The notes beneath the pieces are model-generated. The model saw nothing but the letters and a program-made list of their open reading frames with translations, made no database searches and had not been told where the DNA came from. This document shows, piece by piece, positions 34,438 to 41,825 of a DNA stretch of 64,000 nt. The position numbers and the translations under genes are program-made. The DNA lies in assembly GCA_046292445.1 (NCBI GenBank), contig JBKBQT010000010.1:55262-119261 (forward strand), written 5' to 3'. Origin of the DNA: CALIZF01 sp046292445 (GTDB lineage: Bacteria > Pseudomonadota > Alphaproteobacteria > Rhodobacterales > Rhodobacteraceae). Each line of letters begins with the position of its first letter. Position 1 is the first letter of the stretch.

Positions 34438-36222
34438 TCAGTTGCGCACCTGTGTTATCGCAGGAAAGGGGGCGGCTTCAATGTCGGGCCGCAGGCCGAG
34501 CAGGGGGGCGATGCGGCGCACGATCTCGCCCGTCACCGGCACGGCCGTCCAGCCGGCGGTGCGCCGCGCCTCGGTCCCCGAAGTCTCGACCGGTTCGTCG
34601 AGCGAGACGACGATGACATAGCGCGGGTCGGTCATCGGGAAGGCACCGGCGAAGGTGGCCATCACCCGGTCCTTGTAATAGCCGCCCGCGGGGTTGAGCT
34701 TGTCGGCCGTTCCCGTCTTGCCGCCCAAGGCATAGCCGGCGACCTCGGCCATCTTGGCGGTGCCGTCGGTGACCACGCGGCGCAGCATGCTGCGCATGCG
34801 GTCGGATGTGTGCTGGCTCATCACCCGCACCGGCGGGCTGGCCGGGGCGGCGCCGTGCAGCAGCGTCGGCGTCACCTTCCAGCCGCCGTTGACGAGGGCG
34901 GCATAGGCCACCGCAAGGTTCATCGGCGAGGCGGCAAGGCCGTGGCCATAGCTGATCGTCGCCGCCGCGATCTCGCCCCAGCGCGCGGGGCCGCGGGGGC
35001 GGCCGGTCGGCGCCTCGACCAGTTCGAGCGGAACGGGGTCGAGAAAGCCGAGGTTGCGCAGGAACGCCTCCTGCCGGACGGTGCCGATCGGGCCGATCAG
35101 GCGGGCCGTGCCGATGTTGGAGGATTTGACGATCACGTCCGTCACGCTGAGCTGCGGGCCGTAGTTGCGGAAATCGCGCACGCGAAACCGGCCGAGCGTC
35201 ATCGGGCCGGTGGTGTTCACCATCGTCTCGGGCGTCACGAGGCCGAGTTCGAGCGCCTGGGCGACCGGAAAGACCTTCATCACCGAGCCCAGCTCATAGA
35301 CGCCCTGCACCGCGCGGTTGAAGATCGGGCTCTGCCCCGGATCGCCCGACACCGGGGGCGCGGGGCGGTCGTTGGGGTCGAAATCGGGGAGCGAGACCAT
35401 GGCCACGACCTCGCCCGTTCGCGCGTCCATCACGATGGCGGCCGCGCCGCGGGCGTTCAGCATCGTCATGCCGGCGCCCAGCACCTCGGTCACCGCAGCC
35501 TGAACGGTGATGTCGAGCGACAGCCGCACCGGCTCGCCCAGCCGGGCGGGGTCGCGCAGGGCGGCGTCGAGCGCCCGCTCGACCCCCGCCGTTCCGATCA
35601 CCTCGGCCGAGCGGACATCCTCGGACCCGAAGGCGGCGCCGCCGAGCACATGGGCGGCGAGCCGGCCGTTGGGATAGAGCCGCGTCTCGCGCGGGGCGAA
35701 GAGGAGGCCCGGCTCGCCGATCTCGTGCACCGCCTGCATCTCTTCGGGGCTCAGCTTGCGCCGCACCCACAGGAAGCTGCGCGTGCCGGTGAACTGGCGC
35801 AGCAGGTCGGCTTCCTTGAGGTCGGGAAAGATCGCGGCGAGGGCGCGCGCCGCCTTGCCGGGGTCGATCATCGCCCGGGGATGGGCATAGAGCGCATGGG
35901 TGACGATGTTGGTGGCGAGGATGTTGCCGCGCCGGTCGGTGATGTCGGCCCGCTGCGCCTGGATCGCGGTCGCGGTGCCGGCCGATTGCGGCTCGACCAC
36001 CGGGGTCGCTGCCAGCACGCCCATGCGCATCGCCACAAGGCCAAAGCCGGCGCAGAACCCGAAGGCGAGCAGGATGATCCGCCGTTCGGCGCGCAGGCGG
36101 GCCCGGGCCTGCAGCGCCTCGTTGCGGGCGCGGCGGTTCTCGGCCTCGATCGTGTCGGGGTTCTCGCCGCGGGCACGGGCGCGCAGGATGCGGGCGAGCG
36201 GGCGCAGGGGGGTGCGGATCAT
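34438..36222 (-). CDS. ftsI: Division-specific peptidoglycan transpeptidase (PBP3)
   Basis: A 594-residue class B penicillin-binding protein. A single membrane segment (about 48-68) follows a cytoplasmic basic tail. The active-site motifs are SVMK (Ser313 nucleophile), SSN (367-369) and KTGTADK near 490. It crosslinks septal peptidoglycan together with FtsW. Its ATG overlaps the ftsL stop as ATGA and GAGGT lies upstream, which decides the start against the much longer open frame. Confidence 0.96.
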   Translation of the reverse strand: MIRTPLRPLARILRARARGENPDTIEAENRRARNEALQARARLRAERRIILLAFGFCAGFGLVAMRMGVLAATPVVEPQSAGTATAIQAQRADITDRRGNILATNIVTHALYAHPRAMIDPGKAARALAAIFPDLKEADLLRQFTGTRSFLWVRRKLSPEEMQAVHEIGEPGLLFAPRETRLYPNGRLAAHVLGGAAFGSEDVRSAEVIGTAGVERALDAALRDPARLGEPVRLSLDITVQAAVTEVLGAGMTMLNARGAAAIVMDARTGEVVAMVSLPDFDPNDRPAPPVSGDPGQSPIFNRAVQGVYELGSVMKVFPVAQALELGLVTPETMVNTTGPMTLGRFRVRDFRNYGPQLSVTDVIVKSSNIGTARLIGPIGTVRQEAFLRNLGFLDPVPLELVEAPTGRPRGPARWGEIAAATISYGHGLAASPMNLAVAYAALVNGGWKVTPTLLHGAAPASPPVRVMSQHTSDRMRSMLRRVVTDGTAKMAEVAGYALGGKTGTADKLNPAGGYYKDRVMATFAGAFPMTDPRYVIVVSLDEPVETSGTEARRTAGWTAVPVTGEIVRRIAPLLGLRPDIEAAPFPAITQVRN

Positions 36223-36608
36223 GGGGCGGACCTCGCAGTTGCGGCGGCCGGGCCGGCGGTATCGACCGCGCCGGTGATCGCCCCGGTGACGGGCACCAGC
36301 GGCTCGGGCGGCTGCGGTGCAGGAATGGCGGCGATGGTGGCAAAGGCCTCGGCGGTCATCGGCAGCAGGCCGAGCCGGTCGAAACTCGCCGCCGCCAGAT
36401 CCGCCAGACGGTCGGGACGGTTGAGATAGGCCCATTCGGCGCGCTGGACTGCGATCGCCTCGCGCAGGCCCGCGATCTCGCGCTGGACTGCGCGCTGATC
36501 CTTGAGCGCCTGCTGCGTTGCGTAGTTCTCGCGGTAGGCCCAGAAGGCGAGCGCCATGACGGCGACGGCGGCGGCGAGCGAGAGGGCAGTGCGAAGAAGG
36601 GGGCGCAT
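36219..36608 (-). CDS. ftsL: Cell division protein FtsL
   Basis: A 129-residue bitopic protein: a short N-terminal tail, one membrane helix (about 8-25) and a coiled-coil-like stretch with the conserved EWAYLNRPDRLADLA motif. It belongs to the FtsQLB complex that activates FtsWI. The C-terminal 40 residues are Ala/Pro-rich and probably disordered. Four bases after rsmH and overlapping ftsI. Confidence 0.9.
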   Translation of the reverse strand: MRPLLRTALSLAAAVAVMALAFWAYRENYATQQALKDQRAVQREIAGLREAIAVQRAEWAYLNRPDRLADLAAASFDRLGLLPMTAEAFATIAAIPAPQPPEPLVPVTGAITGAVDTAGPAAATARSAP

Positions 36609-36612
36609 CGGG

Positions 36613-37584
36613 TCAGCGTCCTTTGCGTTGGGGCGGCAGGGCGGGCGCGGCGAGCGTGGCGGGGTCGGGCGCGCGGGCGGGCGCGGCGGTGCGCCGGCCG
36701 ATGCGCAGCAGCGCCGACCGGGCGCGGGGGTTGGCCGCGATCTCGGCCGCGTCCGGGCCGACGGCGCGGCGGGTGACGGGCTCGAACCGGGCGGCTTGGG
36801 GGGCGGTCTCGGGCGCGTGGCGACTGCCCGGCTGGCCGCCGGCGGCCTGTGCGAAGAACCGTTTCACGATGCGATCCTCGAGACTGTGAAAGCTCACGAT
36901 CGCCAGCAGCCCGCCCGGGCGCAGCGCCCGTTCCGCCGCGCCGAGGCCCCGCACCAGCTCGCCGAATTCGTCGTTCACCGCGATGCGGATGGCCTGGAAG
37001 CTGCGGGTGGCCGGATGGCTCTGCCCCGGCTTGGGCCGCGGCAGGCAGGCGGCCACCACCTCGGCCAGGCGCGCGGTGCCCACGATGGGGCGGGCGGCGA
37101 CGATGGCGCGGGCGATCCGCCGGGCCGCGCGTTCCTCGCCGTAGTGATAGAGGATGTCGGCCAGCCGCGCCTCGTCCGCGCCGTTGACGATCTCGGCCGC
37201 GCTCGTCCCCTCCCCGCCCATGCGCATGTCGAGCGGGCCGTCGCGCAGGAAGCTGAAGCCGCGGTCCGCCTCGTCGAGCTGCATCGAGGACACGCCGAGA
37301 TCGAGCACGACGCCGTCGAGCGGGCCTGGCGCATGGCGGTCGAGGTCGGAAAAGGTGCCCTCGACCAGCCGCAGCCGGCCCCCATAGGCCGCCTGCATCG
37401 CCCTGCCGCGGGCGATCGCGGCCGGATCGCGGTCGATCGCCGTCACCCGCGCCGCCCCCGCCTCGAGCAGAGCCCGCGCATACCCCCCCGCCCCGAAGGT
37501 GCCGTCCAGCCACTCACCCGCAATCGGCGCACAGAGCCGCAGGATCGGCCCGATCAGCACGGGGATATGCGGCGGCGCGTCCAT
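36613..37584 (-). CDS. rsmH: 16S rRNA (cytosine-1402-N4)-methyltransferase
   Basis: A 323-residue SAM-dependent methyltransferase (formerly MraW). It starts HIPVLIGPILRL, has the SAM motif DGTFGAGGYARA, the LDLGVSSMQLDEADRGFSF motif and VSFHSLEDRIVKRFF, all diagnostic. It modifies C1402 in the ribosomal P site. It lies 5 bases after mraZ, the canonical position. Confidence 0.97.
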   Translation of the reverse strand: MDAPPHIPVLIGPILRLCAPIAGEWLDGTFGAGGYARALLEAGAARVTAIDRDPAAIARGRAMQAAYGGRLRLVEGTFSDLDRHAPGPLDGVVLDLGVSSMQLDEADRGFSFLRDGPLDMRMGGEGTSAAEIVNGADEARLADILYHYGEERAARRIARAIVAARPIVGTARLAEVVAACLPRPKPGQSHPATRSFQAIRIAVNDEFGELVRGLGAAERALRPGGLLAIVSFHSLEDRIVKRFFAQAAGGQPGSRHAPETAPQAARFEPVTRRAVGPDAAEIAANPRARSALLRIGRRTAAPARAPDPATLAAPALPPQRKGR

Positions 37585-37589
37585 CGCGC

Positions 37590-38096
37590 TCAGCCGCGCG
37601 GACGGCGCGGCAGCAGACGCGCGATCGACCCGTCGGCGGGCTTGATGCGGTCGATGGCGGCGCGTTTGGCGGCCTTGTCGGCCTCGAAATCGGCCGGAAG
37701 CCAGATGCGGAACGTGTGCGAGCGCCCGGCGAAGATCACCGGCCCGCCATCCTTGCCCAGCCCCAGCTCCTCGCGAAGGCGCTGGCTGAGGATGATGCGT
37801 CCGTCATCGTCAACCGCGGCATGTTCGGCGCCCTGGATGTAGAAATCCAGCAGCATCTCGCGCGTGTCGTCGTCGAGCGTCTCGATCCTCTCCTCGAGCA
37901 TGGCGAATTCGGTGATGGAATAGCCTTCGAGATAGGGCTGGTCCGGCACGCCGTAGACGAGGCGCAGGCGCGGCCGCTGGCCTTCGGCGCCCTTCCAGTC
38001 GGGATCGCCGGCCTCGAGCGCGCGGCGGAAATCGGCCGGGATCGACACGCGACCCTTGGCATCCACCTTCTGCTCGAACTCGCCGTAGAAATTCAC
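37590..38096 (-). CDS. mraZ: Transcriptional regulator MraZ
   Basis: A 168-residue protein with two SpoVT/AbrB-like halves: FEQKVDAKGRVSIPADFR and a second DDGRIILSQRLRE. MraZ oligomers bind repeats upstream of their own operon and regulate the dcw cluster. I propose GTG 38096, which gives the usual NFYGEFEQKVD start; the upstream frame has no homology and the next ATG is internal. First gene of the cell-wall operon. Confidence 0.92.
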   Translation of the reverse strand: MNFYGEFEQKVDAKGRVSIPADFRRALEAGDPDWKGAEGQRPRLRLVYGVPDQPYLEGYSITEFAMLEERIETLDDDTREMLLDFYIQGAEHAAVDDDGRIILSQRLREELGLGKDGGPVIFAGRSHTFRIWLPADFEADKAAKRAAIDRIKPADGSIARLLPRRPRG

Positions 38097-38376
38097 GGCC
38101 TTGCGCCCCTGCCCTCTTGCCCTTCCCCCCGGCCGCCAAATGGAAACGGCGGACCGGGTGCTGCCAGGAACCCGATCCGCCGCCGTCCCATCGCTGGGTG
38201 GACCGGTCGCGCACGTCACCTGGGGGGATGTCGCTTACGCGGCGCGCCGGATCTCTGTCGTCTGAGTGGAGGAGCCTGTCGAAACCTGCCTCGGAGCCTT
38301 TCGGGATCGTTTCGTCTCGTCCCTTGACCGCTCATCCGCTCTGGCAATAGGTAAAGCATGGAAATTCATGGTCGCC

Positions 38377-38396
38377 AAGTGGTTTTCGCCCCACTT
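38377..38396. promoter_or_regulatory. Inverted repeat AAGTGG-N8-CCACTT upstream of mraZ
   Basis: A perfect 6+6 inverted repeat 280 bases upstream of mraZ. On the minus strand it contains AGTGGGG, which resembles the TGGG-type boxes bound by MraZ, but the regular direct-repeat array of known MraZ sites is not seen. Confidence 0.3.
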
Positions 38397-38499
38397 CATG
38401 GAACCAACGCAGATTTTCGGGCGTCAGCACGCTGGCCCGCGCCAGGGCGATCTGCATCTAGCTTGCCGATCACGACAGCGCACAAAATGTTGAAATCGT

Positions 38500-38527
38500 C
38501 CTGCGCATGCGAAAATGCATGCGCAGG
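38500..38527. repeat. Perfect 11-base-pair inverted repeat, CCTGCGCATGC
   Basis: CCTGCGCATGC, a 6-base loop GAAAAT, then GCATGCGCAGG. It lies about 100 bases after the mrp stop and 400 bases before mraZ. No T-run follows on either strand, so it may be an operator or a weak terminator of mrp. The core TGCGCATGC also occurs at 39844-39855. Confidence 0.55.
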
Positions 38528-38626
38528 GCCATTCGGCGCGTCCGGCCGAAGATCATGAAAACAAAACAGGAACTTGCGCGCCGCCCCGCGCCGCCGCGCG
38601 TCGGAGTGATTCGCGGCGGGCGGGGA

Positions 38627-39691
38627 TCAGGCCATGCCGCCGTCGATCAGTCGCGCGGCAAGGCGGGCATAGGCGGCCGCTTCCGGCCCCTCGCCGGCCG
38701 CGACCGGCGTGCCGCCATCGCCCGCAACGCGCGTCGCCAGCGTGATCGGCAATTCGCCAAGGAACGGCAGGCCGAGCTTTTCAGCCTCGGCCCGCACGCC
38801 GCCATGGCCGAAGATCGCGGTTTCGTGTCCGCAATTGGGGCAGCAGAAGGTCGACATGTTCTCGATCAGGCCGAGCACGGGCGTCTTGAGCGTGTCGAAC
38901 ATGTTGAGCGCCTTGCGCGCGTCGAGCAGGGCGATGTCCTGCGGGGTCGAGACGACGATGGCCCCGGTAAGCCGGGTCCGCTGGCAGAGCGTGAGCTGCA
39001 CGTCCCCCGTTCCCGGCGGCAGATCGACGATCAGCACGTCGAGCCGCCCCCATGCGACCTGCCCGAGCATCTGCTGCAGCGCCCCCATCAGCATCGGCCC
39101 GCGCCAGATCACCGCTTCGCCTTCCTTGAGCATGAGGCCGATGGACATCATCGTGACGCCATGCGCGACAATCGGCAGGATCGTCTTGCCGTCCGGCGAG
39201 GCGGGGCGCCGCGTGACGCCCATCATGCGCGGCTGGGACGGACCATAGATGTCGGCGTCGAGCAGGCCCACCCGGCGCCCGGCGCGCGCCAGCGCGACGG
39301 CGAGGTTCGAGGACACGGTCGATTTGCCCACCCCGCCCTTGCCGCTGGCGATGGCGAGAATGCGGTCGATGCCCGAGACCGGCTGCGGCCCGGCCGGTTG
39401 CGGCGTCGGGTGACCGCCGATCTTGAGGCTCGGCGGCGGCTTGGCGGCATGGGCCGTGAGCAGCGCCTGCACCCGGGCGACACCGGGGATGCGGGCGACC
39501 GCCGCCTCGGCCGCGGCCCGGGCAGGTTCCAGCGCGCGGGCCACCTCCGGGCTGTCGGCCTCAATCACGAAGCGGACCTGATCCCCCTCGACGGTCAAGG
39601 CGCGGACGAGGTCGGCATCCACGAGGCGCAGGCCGTCGGGCAGCATGACAGTTGACAACGCCGCCAGAATTTCGTCGCGCGTGATGGCCAT
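38627..39691 (-). CDS. mrp: Mrp/ApbC-type iron-sulfur cluster carrier ATPase
   Basis: A 354-residue P-loop ATPase that carries and delivers Fe-S clusters in the cytoplasm. It has an N-terminal MIP18-like domain (1-80), a Pro-rich linker, the deviant Walker A GKGGVGKST (117-125) and the CPNC pair in STFCCPNCGHET that binds the bridging cluster. ATG 39691 is preceded by AAGGGAAAGG. It is a single gene, divergent from the DUF1127 gene. Confidence 0.95.
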   Translation of the reverse strand: MAITRDEILAALSTVMLPDGLRLVDADLVRALTVEGDQVRFVIEADSPEVARALEPARAAAEAAVARIPGVARVQALLTAHAAKPPPSLKIGGHPTPQPAGPQPVSGIDRILAIASGKGGVGKSTVSSNLAVALARAGRRVGLLDADIYGPSQPRMMGVTRRPASPDGKTILPIVAHGVTMMSIGLMLKEGEAVIWRGPMLMGALQQMLGQVAWGRLDVLIVDLPPGTGDVQLTLCQRTRLTGAIVVSTPQDIALLDARKALNMFDTLKTPVLGLIENMSTFCCPNCGHETAIFGHGGVRAEAEKLGLPFLGELPITLATRVAGDGGTPVAAGEGPEAAAYARLAARLIDGGMA

Positions 39692-39843
39692 AGCCTTTCC
39701 CTTCTGCCTGATCTGGCGGCACAGCGCCCCGATCCCGCACATAGACTCGACCCGATGTTAGCGCTGGACAAGAGGGCGCGGCGCGACTGCGGATATTTTG
39801 TGCAAAACCCCGAAGGCGCGCCGCCGTCGGCGGCAGAGCCAAG

Positions 39844-39855
39844 GCATGCGCATGC
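39844..39855. repeat. Perfect 12-base palindrome GCATGCGCATGC
   Basis: It lies between mrp and the DUF1127 gene, 30 bases upstream of the putative -35 of the latter. It shares TGCGCATGC with the inverted repeat on the other side of mrp. Confidence 0.5.
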
Positions 39856-39883
39856 TGCAAGGCAGCATTGCGGGCTCTTCCTA

Positions 39884-39911
39884 TTGTGCATGTGCAGCAT
39901 CAGGCTATCTT
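39884..39911 (+). promoter_or_regulatory. Candidate promoter of the DUF1127-sRNA unit
   Basis: TTGTGC (39884-39889), a 16-base spacer and CTATCTT (39905-39911). This is compatible with an RpoH-type promoter of the kind known upstream of the homologous Rhodobacter sphaeroides unit, but the match is loose. Confidence 0.35.
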
Positions 39912-39971
39912 TGTTCCAACACGGCGCGGCGAGATGGTGCCGACCCGGATGAAAAAGATCGAGGCAAAGAG

Positions 39972-40184
39972 ATGGCTTACGCCACGTCATCACGTTCTGG
40001 ATCGGCCGAACGGTCGCTGCGCGGGCTGATCGCCTCGGTGTCGCTGATGCTGCGTCGCCGCAGGATGTATCTGCGGACGATGCGCGAACTGAACGCTCTG
40101 TCGACGCGCGAGCTGGCCGATCTCGGCCTCTCGCGCTCGATGATCACCCGGCTGGCGCTCGAGGCTGCGCGCGCCGTGGACTGA
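39972..40184 (+). CDS. DUF1127 small basic protein, CcaF1-like
   Basis: A 70-residue Arg-rich protein. The C-terminal half RTMRELNALSTRELADLGLS is the DUF1127 motif. In Rhodobacter sphaeroides the DUF1127 protein encoded in front of the CcsR sRNAs (CcaF1, RSP_6037) is reported to bind RNA and affect sRNA maturation; this gene has the same position. GAGGCAAAG precedes ATG 39972. The three sRNA-like units follow immediately and are probably co-transcribed and then processed out. Confidence 0.85.
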   Translation: MAYATSSRSGSAERSLRGLIASVSLMLRRRRMYLRTMRELNALSTRELADLGLSRSMITRLALEAARAVD

Positions 40185-40197
40185 ATAAGGATCGCGA

Positions 40198-40266
40198 GGC
40201 CCCCTCCTCCTCCCTGGGGCCGAGCGGACTTAGCGGCGGCACGGACCTCCTCCCCCGTGTCGCCGC
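40198..40266 (+). ncRNA. CcsR/cuckoo-like sRNA, unit 1
   Basis: Two hairpins present CCUCCUCC in their loops. The first is GGCCCC-loop-GGGGCC (40198-40221). The second is a 12-pair stem, GCGGCGGCACGG with CCGTGTCGCCGC (40233-40244 and 40255-40266), loop ACCTCCTCCC. Compared with units 2 and 3 the top of this stem is ACGG/CCGT instead of CCCC/GGGG, a paired change that keeps the helix. Confidence 0.78.
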
Positions 40267-40318
40267 CCTTTCATGCGGGTGCCCGGCCAAGGCGAGGCGC
40301 CACAGACGGACGCGAGAT

Positions 40319-40383
40319 GCCCCTCCTCCTCCCCGGGGCGCGCGTATCGGCGGCGGCCCCATCTCCTCCCCGGGGTCGCCGCC
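40319..40383 (+). ncRNA. CcsR/cuckoo-like sRNA, unit 2
   Basis: Hairpin one is GCCCC-loop-GGGGC (40319-40339) with CCTCCTCC in the loop. Hairpin two pairs GGCGGCGGCCCC (40349-40360) with GGGGTCGCCGCC (40372-40383) around ATCTCCTCCCC. One G-U pair is at the same place as in units 1 and 3. Confidence 0.78.
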
Positions 40384-40420
40384 ACCAGTTTCCCGGCCCG
40401 AGCGCCGGACCGACGTGTGC

Positions 40421-40483
40421 GGCCCCTCCTCCTCCCTGGGCCAGCCACAAGCGGCGGCCCCATCTCCTCCCCGGGGTCGCCGC
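40421..40483 (+). ncRNA. CcsR/cuckoo-like sRNA, unit 3
   Basis: Hairpin one is GGCCC-loop-GGGCC (40421-40442); hairpin two pairs GCGGCGGCCCC (40451-40461) with GGGGTCGCCGC (40473-40483), both with CTCCTCC in the loop. It is the last unit, about 80 bases before the BenE-type gene. The anti-Shine-Dalgarno-like loops fit regulation by base pairing with ribosome sites. Confidence 0.78.
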
Positions 40484-40566
40484 ACCCTTCCGGCCCGATT
40501 TCAAAGCCTCTCTTGTCCTCGCTGCCGCCGCATCGCATCGTCTGTTGCGACAGGCTAGGGGCGGCG

Positions 40567-41709
40567 ATGCGGCTGTCGATGATCTCGGCCGCGCTGGTCG
40601 CGGCGCTTGCGGGCTATGGCAGCACGATCGCGATCGTGCTCGCGGCGGCGGCGGCGGTGGGCGCGAGCGCTGCGGAAACGGCAAGCTGGTTGCTGGCTCT
40701 GTGCCTGACCAAGGCGGCAGGAAGCGCATTGCTCAGCGCCTGGACGCGCGTGCCCGTGGTGCTGGCCTGGTCCACGCCGGGCGCGGCGCTGATCGCGGCG
40801 TCGTCGGGCGTGACGCTGGCCGAGGCGGCGGGGGCCTTTCTGCTGGCGGGCGCGCTGGTGCTGGCCACCGGCGCGATCCGGCCGCTGGAGCGGGCGGTGG
40901 CGGCGATCCCCGACGGGGTCGCGGCGGGCATGCTGGCGGGGGTGCTGCTGCCTTTCGTGACGGGGCTGGCGCGGGCGGTGCCGGAGGGCTGGGGGTTCGT
41001 TCTGCCGGTGGTTCTCGCCTTTGCCGCGATGCGGCTGGTCGCGCCGACGCTTGCTGTCCTCGGGGCGCTGGCGGCCGGGGTCGTGGCGGCGGCGGTCGCG
41101 CCCGGCCTGCCGGCGGTGCCGCTGGCGCTGCCGCCACTGGTGCCGGTCTGGCCGGCGTTCAGGGCCGAGGTGCTGCTGGGGCTCGGGCTGCCGCTCTACC
41201 TCGTCACCATGGCGGCGCAGAACCTGCCGGGCTTTGCCGTCTTGCGCGCGGCCGGCTATGCCGCGCCGGTGCGCCCTGCGCTTGTGGTTGCCGGGGGCCT
41301 GTCGATGCTCGGGGCGCTGGCCGGGGCGCATGGGATCAACATGGCGGCGATCACCGCTGCGATCTGCCTTGACCCGGGCGTCGAGCCCGACCGCGACCGG
41401 CGCTGGCGCGTGGGCCTCGCCTATGCCGCGATCTGGGTGCTGCTGGGGCTCGCCGGGGGGGCAGTGGTTGCGCTGATGCTCGGGCTGCCCGGGGCCGTGG
41501 TGGCGGCGGTGGTCGGGCTGGCGCTGATCGGGCCGCTGGCGGGGGCGCTCGGCGCGGCCTTCGGCAAGGCCGAGGGCCGCTTTGCGGCTGCGGTGACGCT
41601 GGCGGTCACCGCCTCGGGCGTGACGGCGTTCGGCATCGGGGCGGCGTTCTGGGGACTGGCGGCGGGGCTGGCCGCCCATGCGCTCGACCGGGCGGGGGCG
41701 CGGCGCTAG
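40567..41709 (+). CDS. BenE-family (benzoate/H+ symporter-like) transporter
   Basis: A 380-residue inner-membrane protein with about twelve hydrophobic segments and length typical of BenE. The segments LYLVTMAAQNLPGFAVLRAAGY and GAHGINMAAITAAICL are family hallmarks. BenE imports benzoate in some bacteria, but no aromatic degradation genes are nearby, so the substrate is open. AGGGG lies 8 bases before the ATG. It may be read through from the DUF1127-sRNA unit. Confidence 0.85.
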   Translation: MRLSMISAALVAALAGYGSTIAIVLAAAAAVGASAAETASWLLALCLTKAAGSALLSAWTRVPVVLAWSTPGAALIAASSGVTLAEAAGAFLLAGALVLATGAIRPLERAVAAIPDGVAAGMLAGVLLPFVTGLARAVPEGWGFVLPVVLAFAAMRLVAPTLAVLGALAAGVVAAAVAPGLPAVPLALPPLVPVWPAFRAEVLLGLGLPLYLVTMAAQNLPGFAVLRAAGYAAPVRPALVVAGGLSMLGALAGAHGINMAAITAAICLDPGVEPDRDRRWRVGLAYAAIWVLLGLAGGAVVALMLGLPGAVVAAVVGLALIGPLAGALGAAFGKAEGRFAAAVTLAVTASGVTAFGIGAAFWGLAAGLAAHALDRAGARR

Positions 41710-41713
41710 GGCG

Positions 41714-41792
41714 GCAGCAGGATCGGGGGTCCTGCCCCCGCCGCTGCCGACGGCGGCGGCGATTTCCCCGGGATATTTTCAGGCAGAAGAAT
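41714..41792 (+). repeat. Type 2 element, copy 2
   Basis: After the BenE-type gene: a nested hairpin, GGCAGC...GGGGG-tcctg-CCCCC...GCTGCC, then GGGATATTTTCAGGCAGAAG. It lies between converging ends (BenE-type gene and uvrD). Layout as at 25811. Confidence 0.6.
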
Positions 41793-41825
41793 GGAAATGG
41801 GCGGGCACAGGCCGGGCAGGCGGTT

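Larger units (their letters stand above)
38097..38626. other. Upstream region of mraZ / downstream region of mrp
   Basis: About 530 bases without a supported gene. It should hold the promoter of the mraZ operon. Two symmetric elements are visible and listed separately (38377-38396 and 38500-38527). I could not assign convincing -35/-10 hexamers. Confidence 0.45.

Noticed and set aside
40198..40483. Possible CRISPR-like or REP array
   Set aside because: Only three units, with 102-121 base periodicity and internal hairpins; the DUF1127 context identifies it better as sRNA genes.
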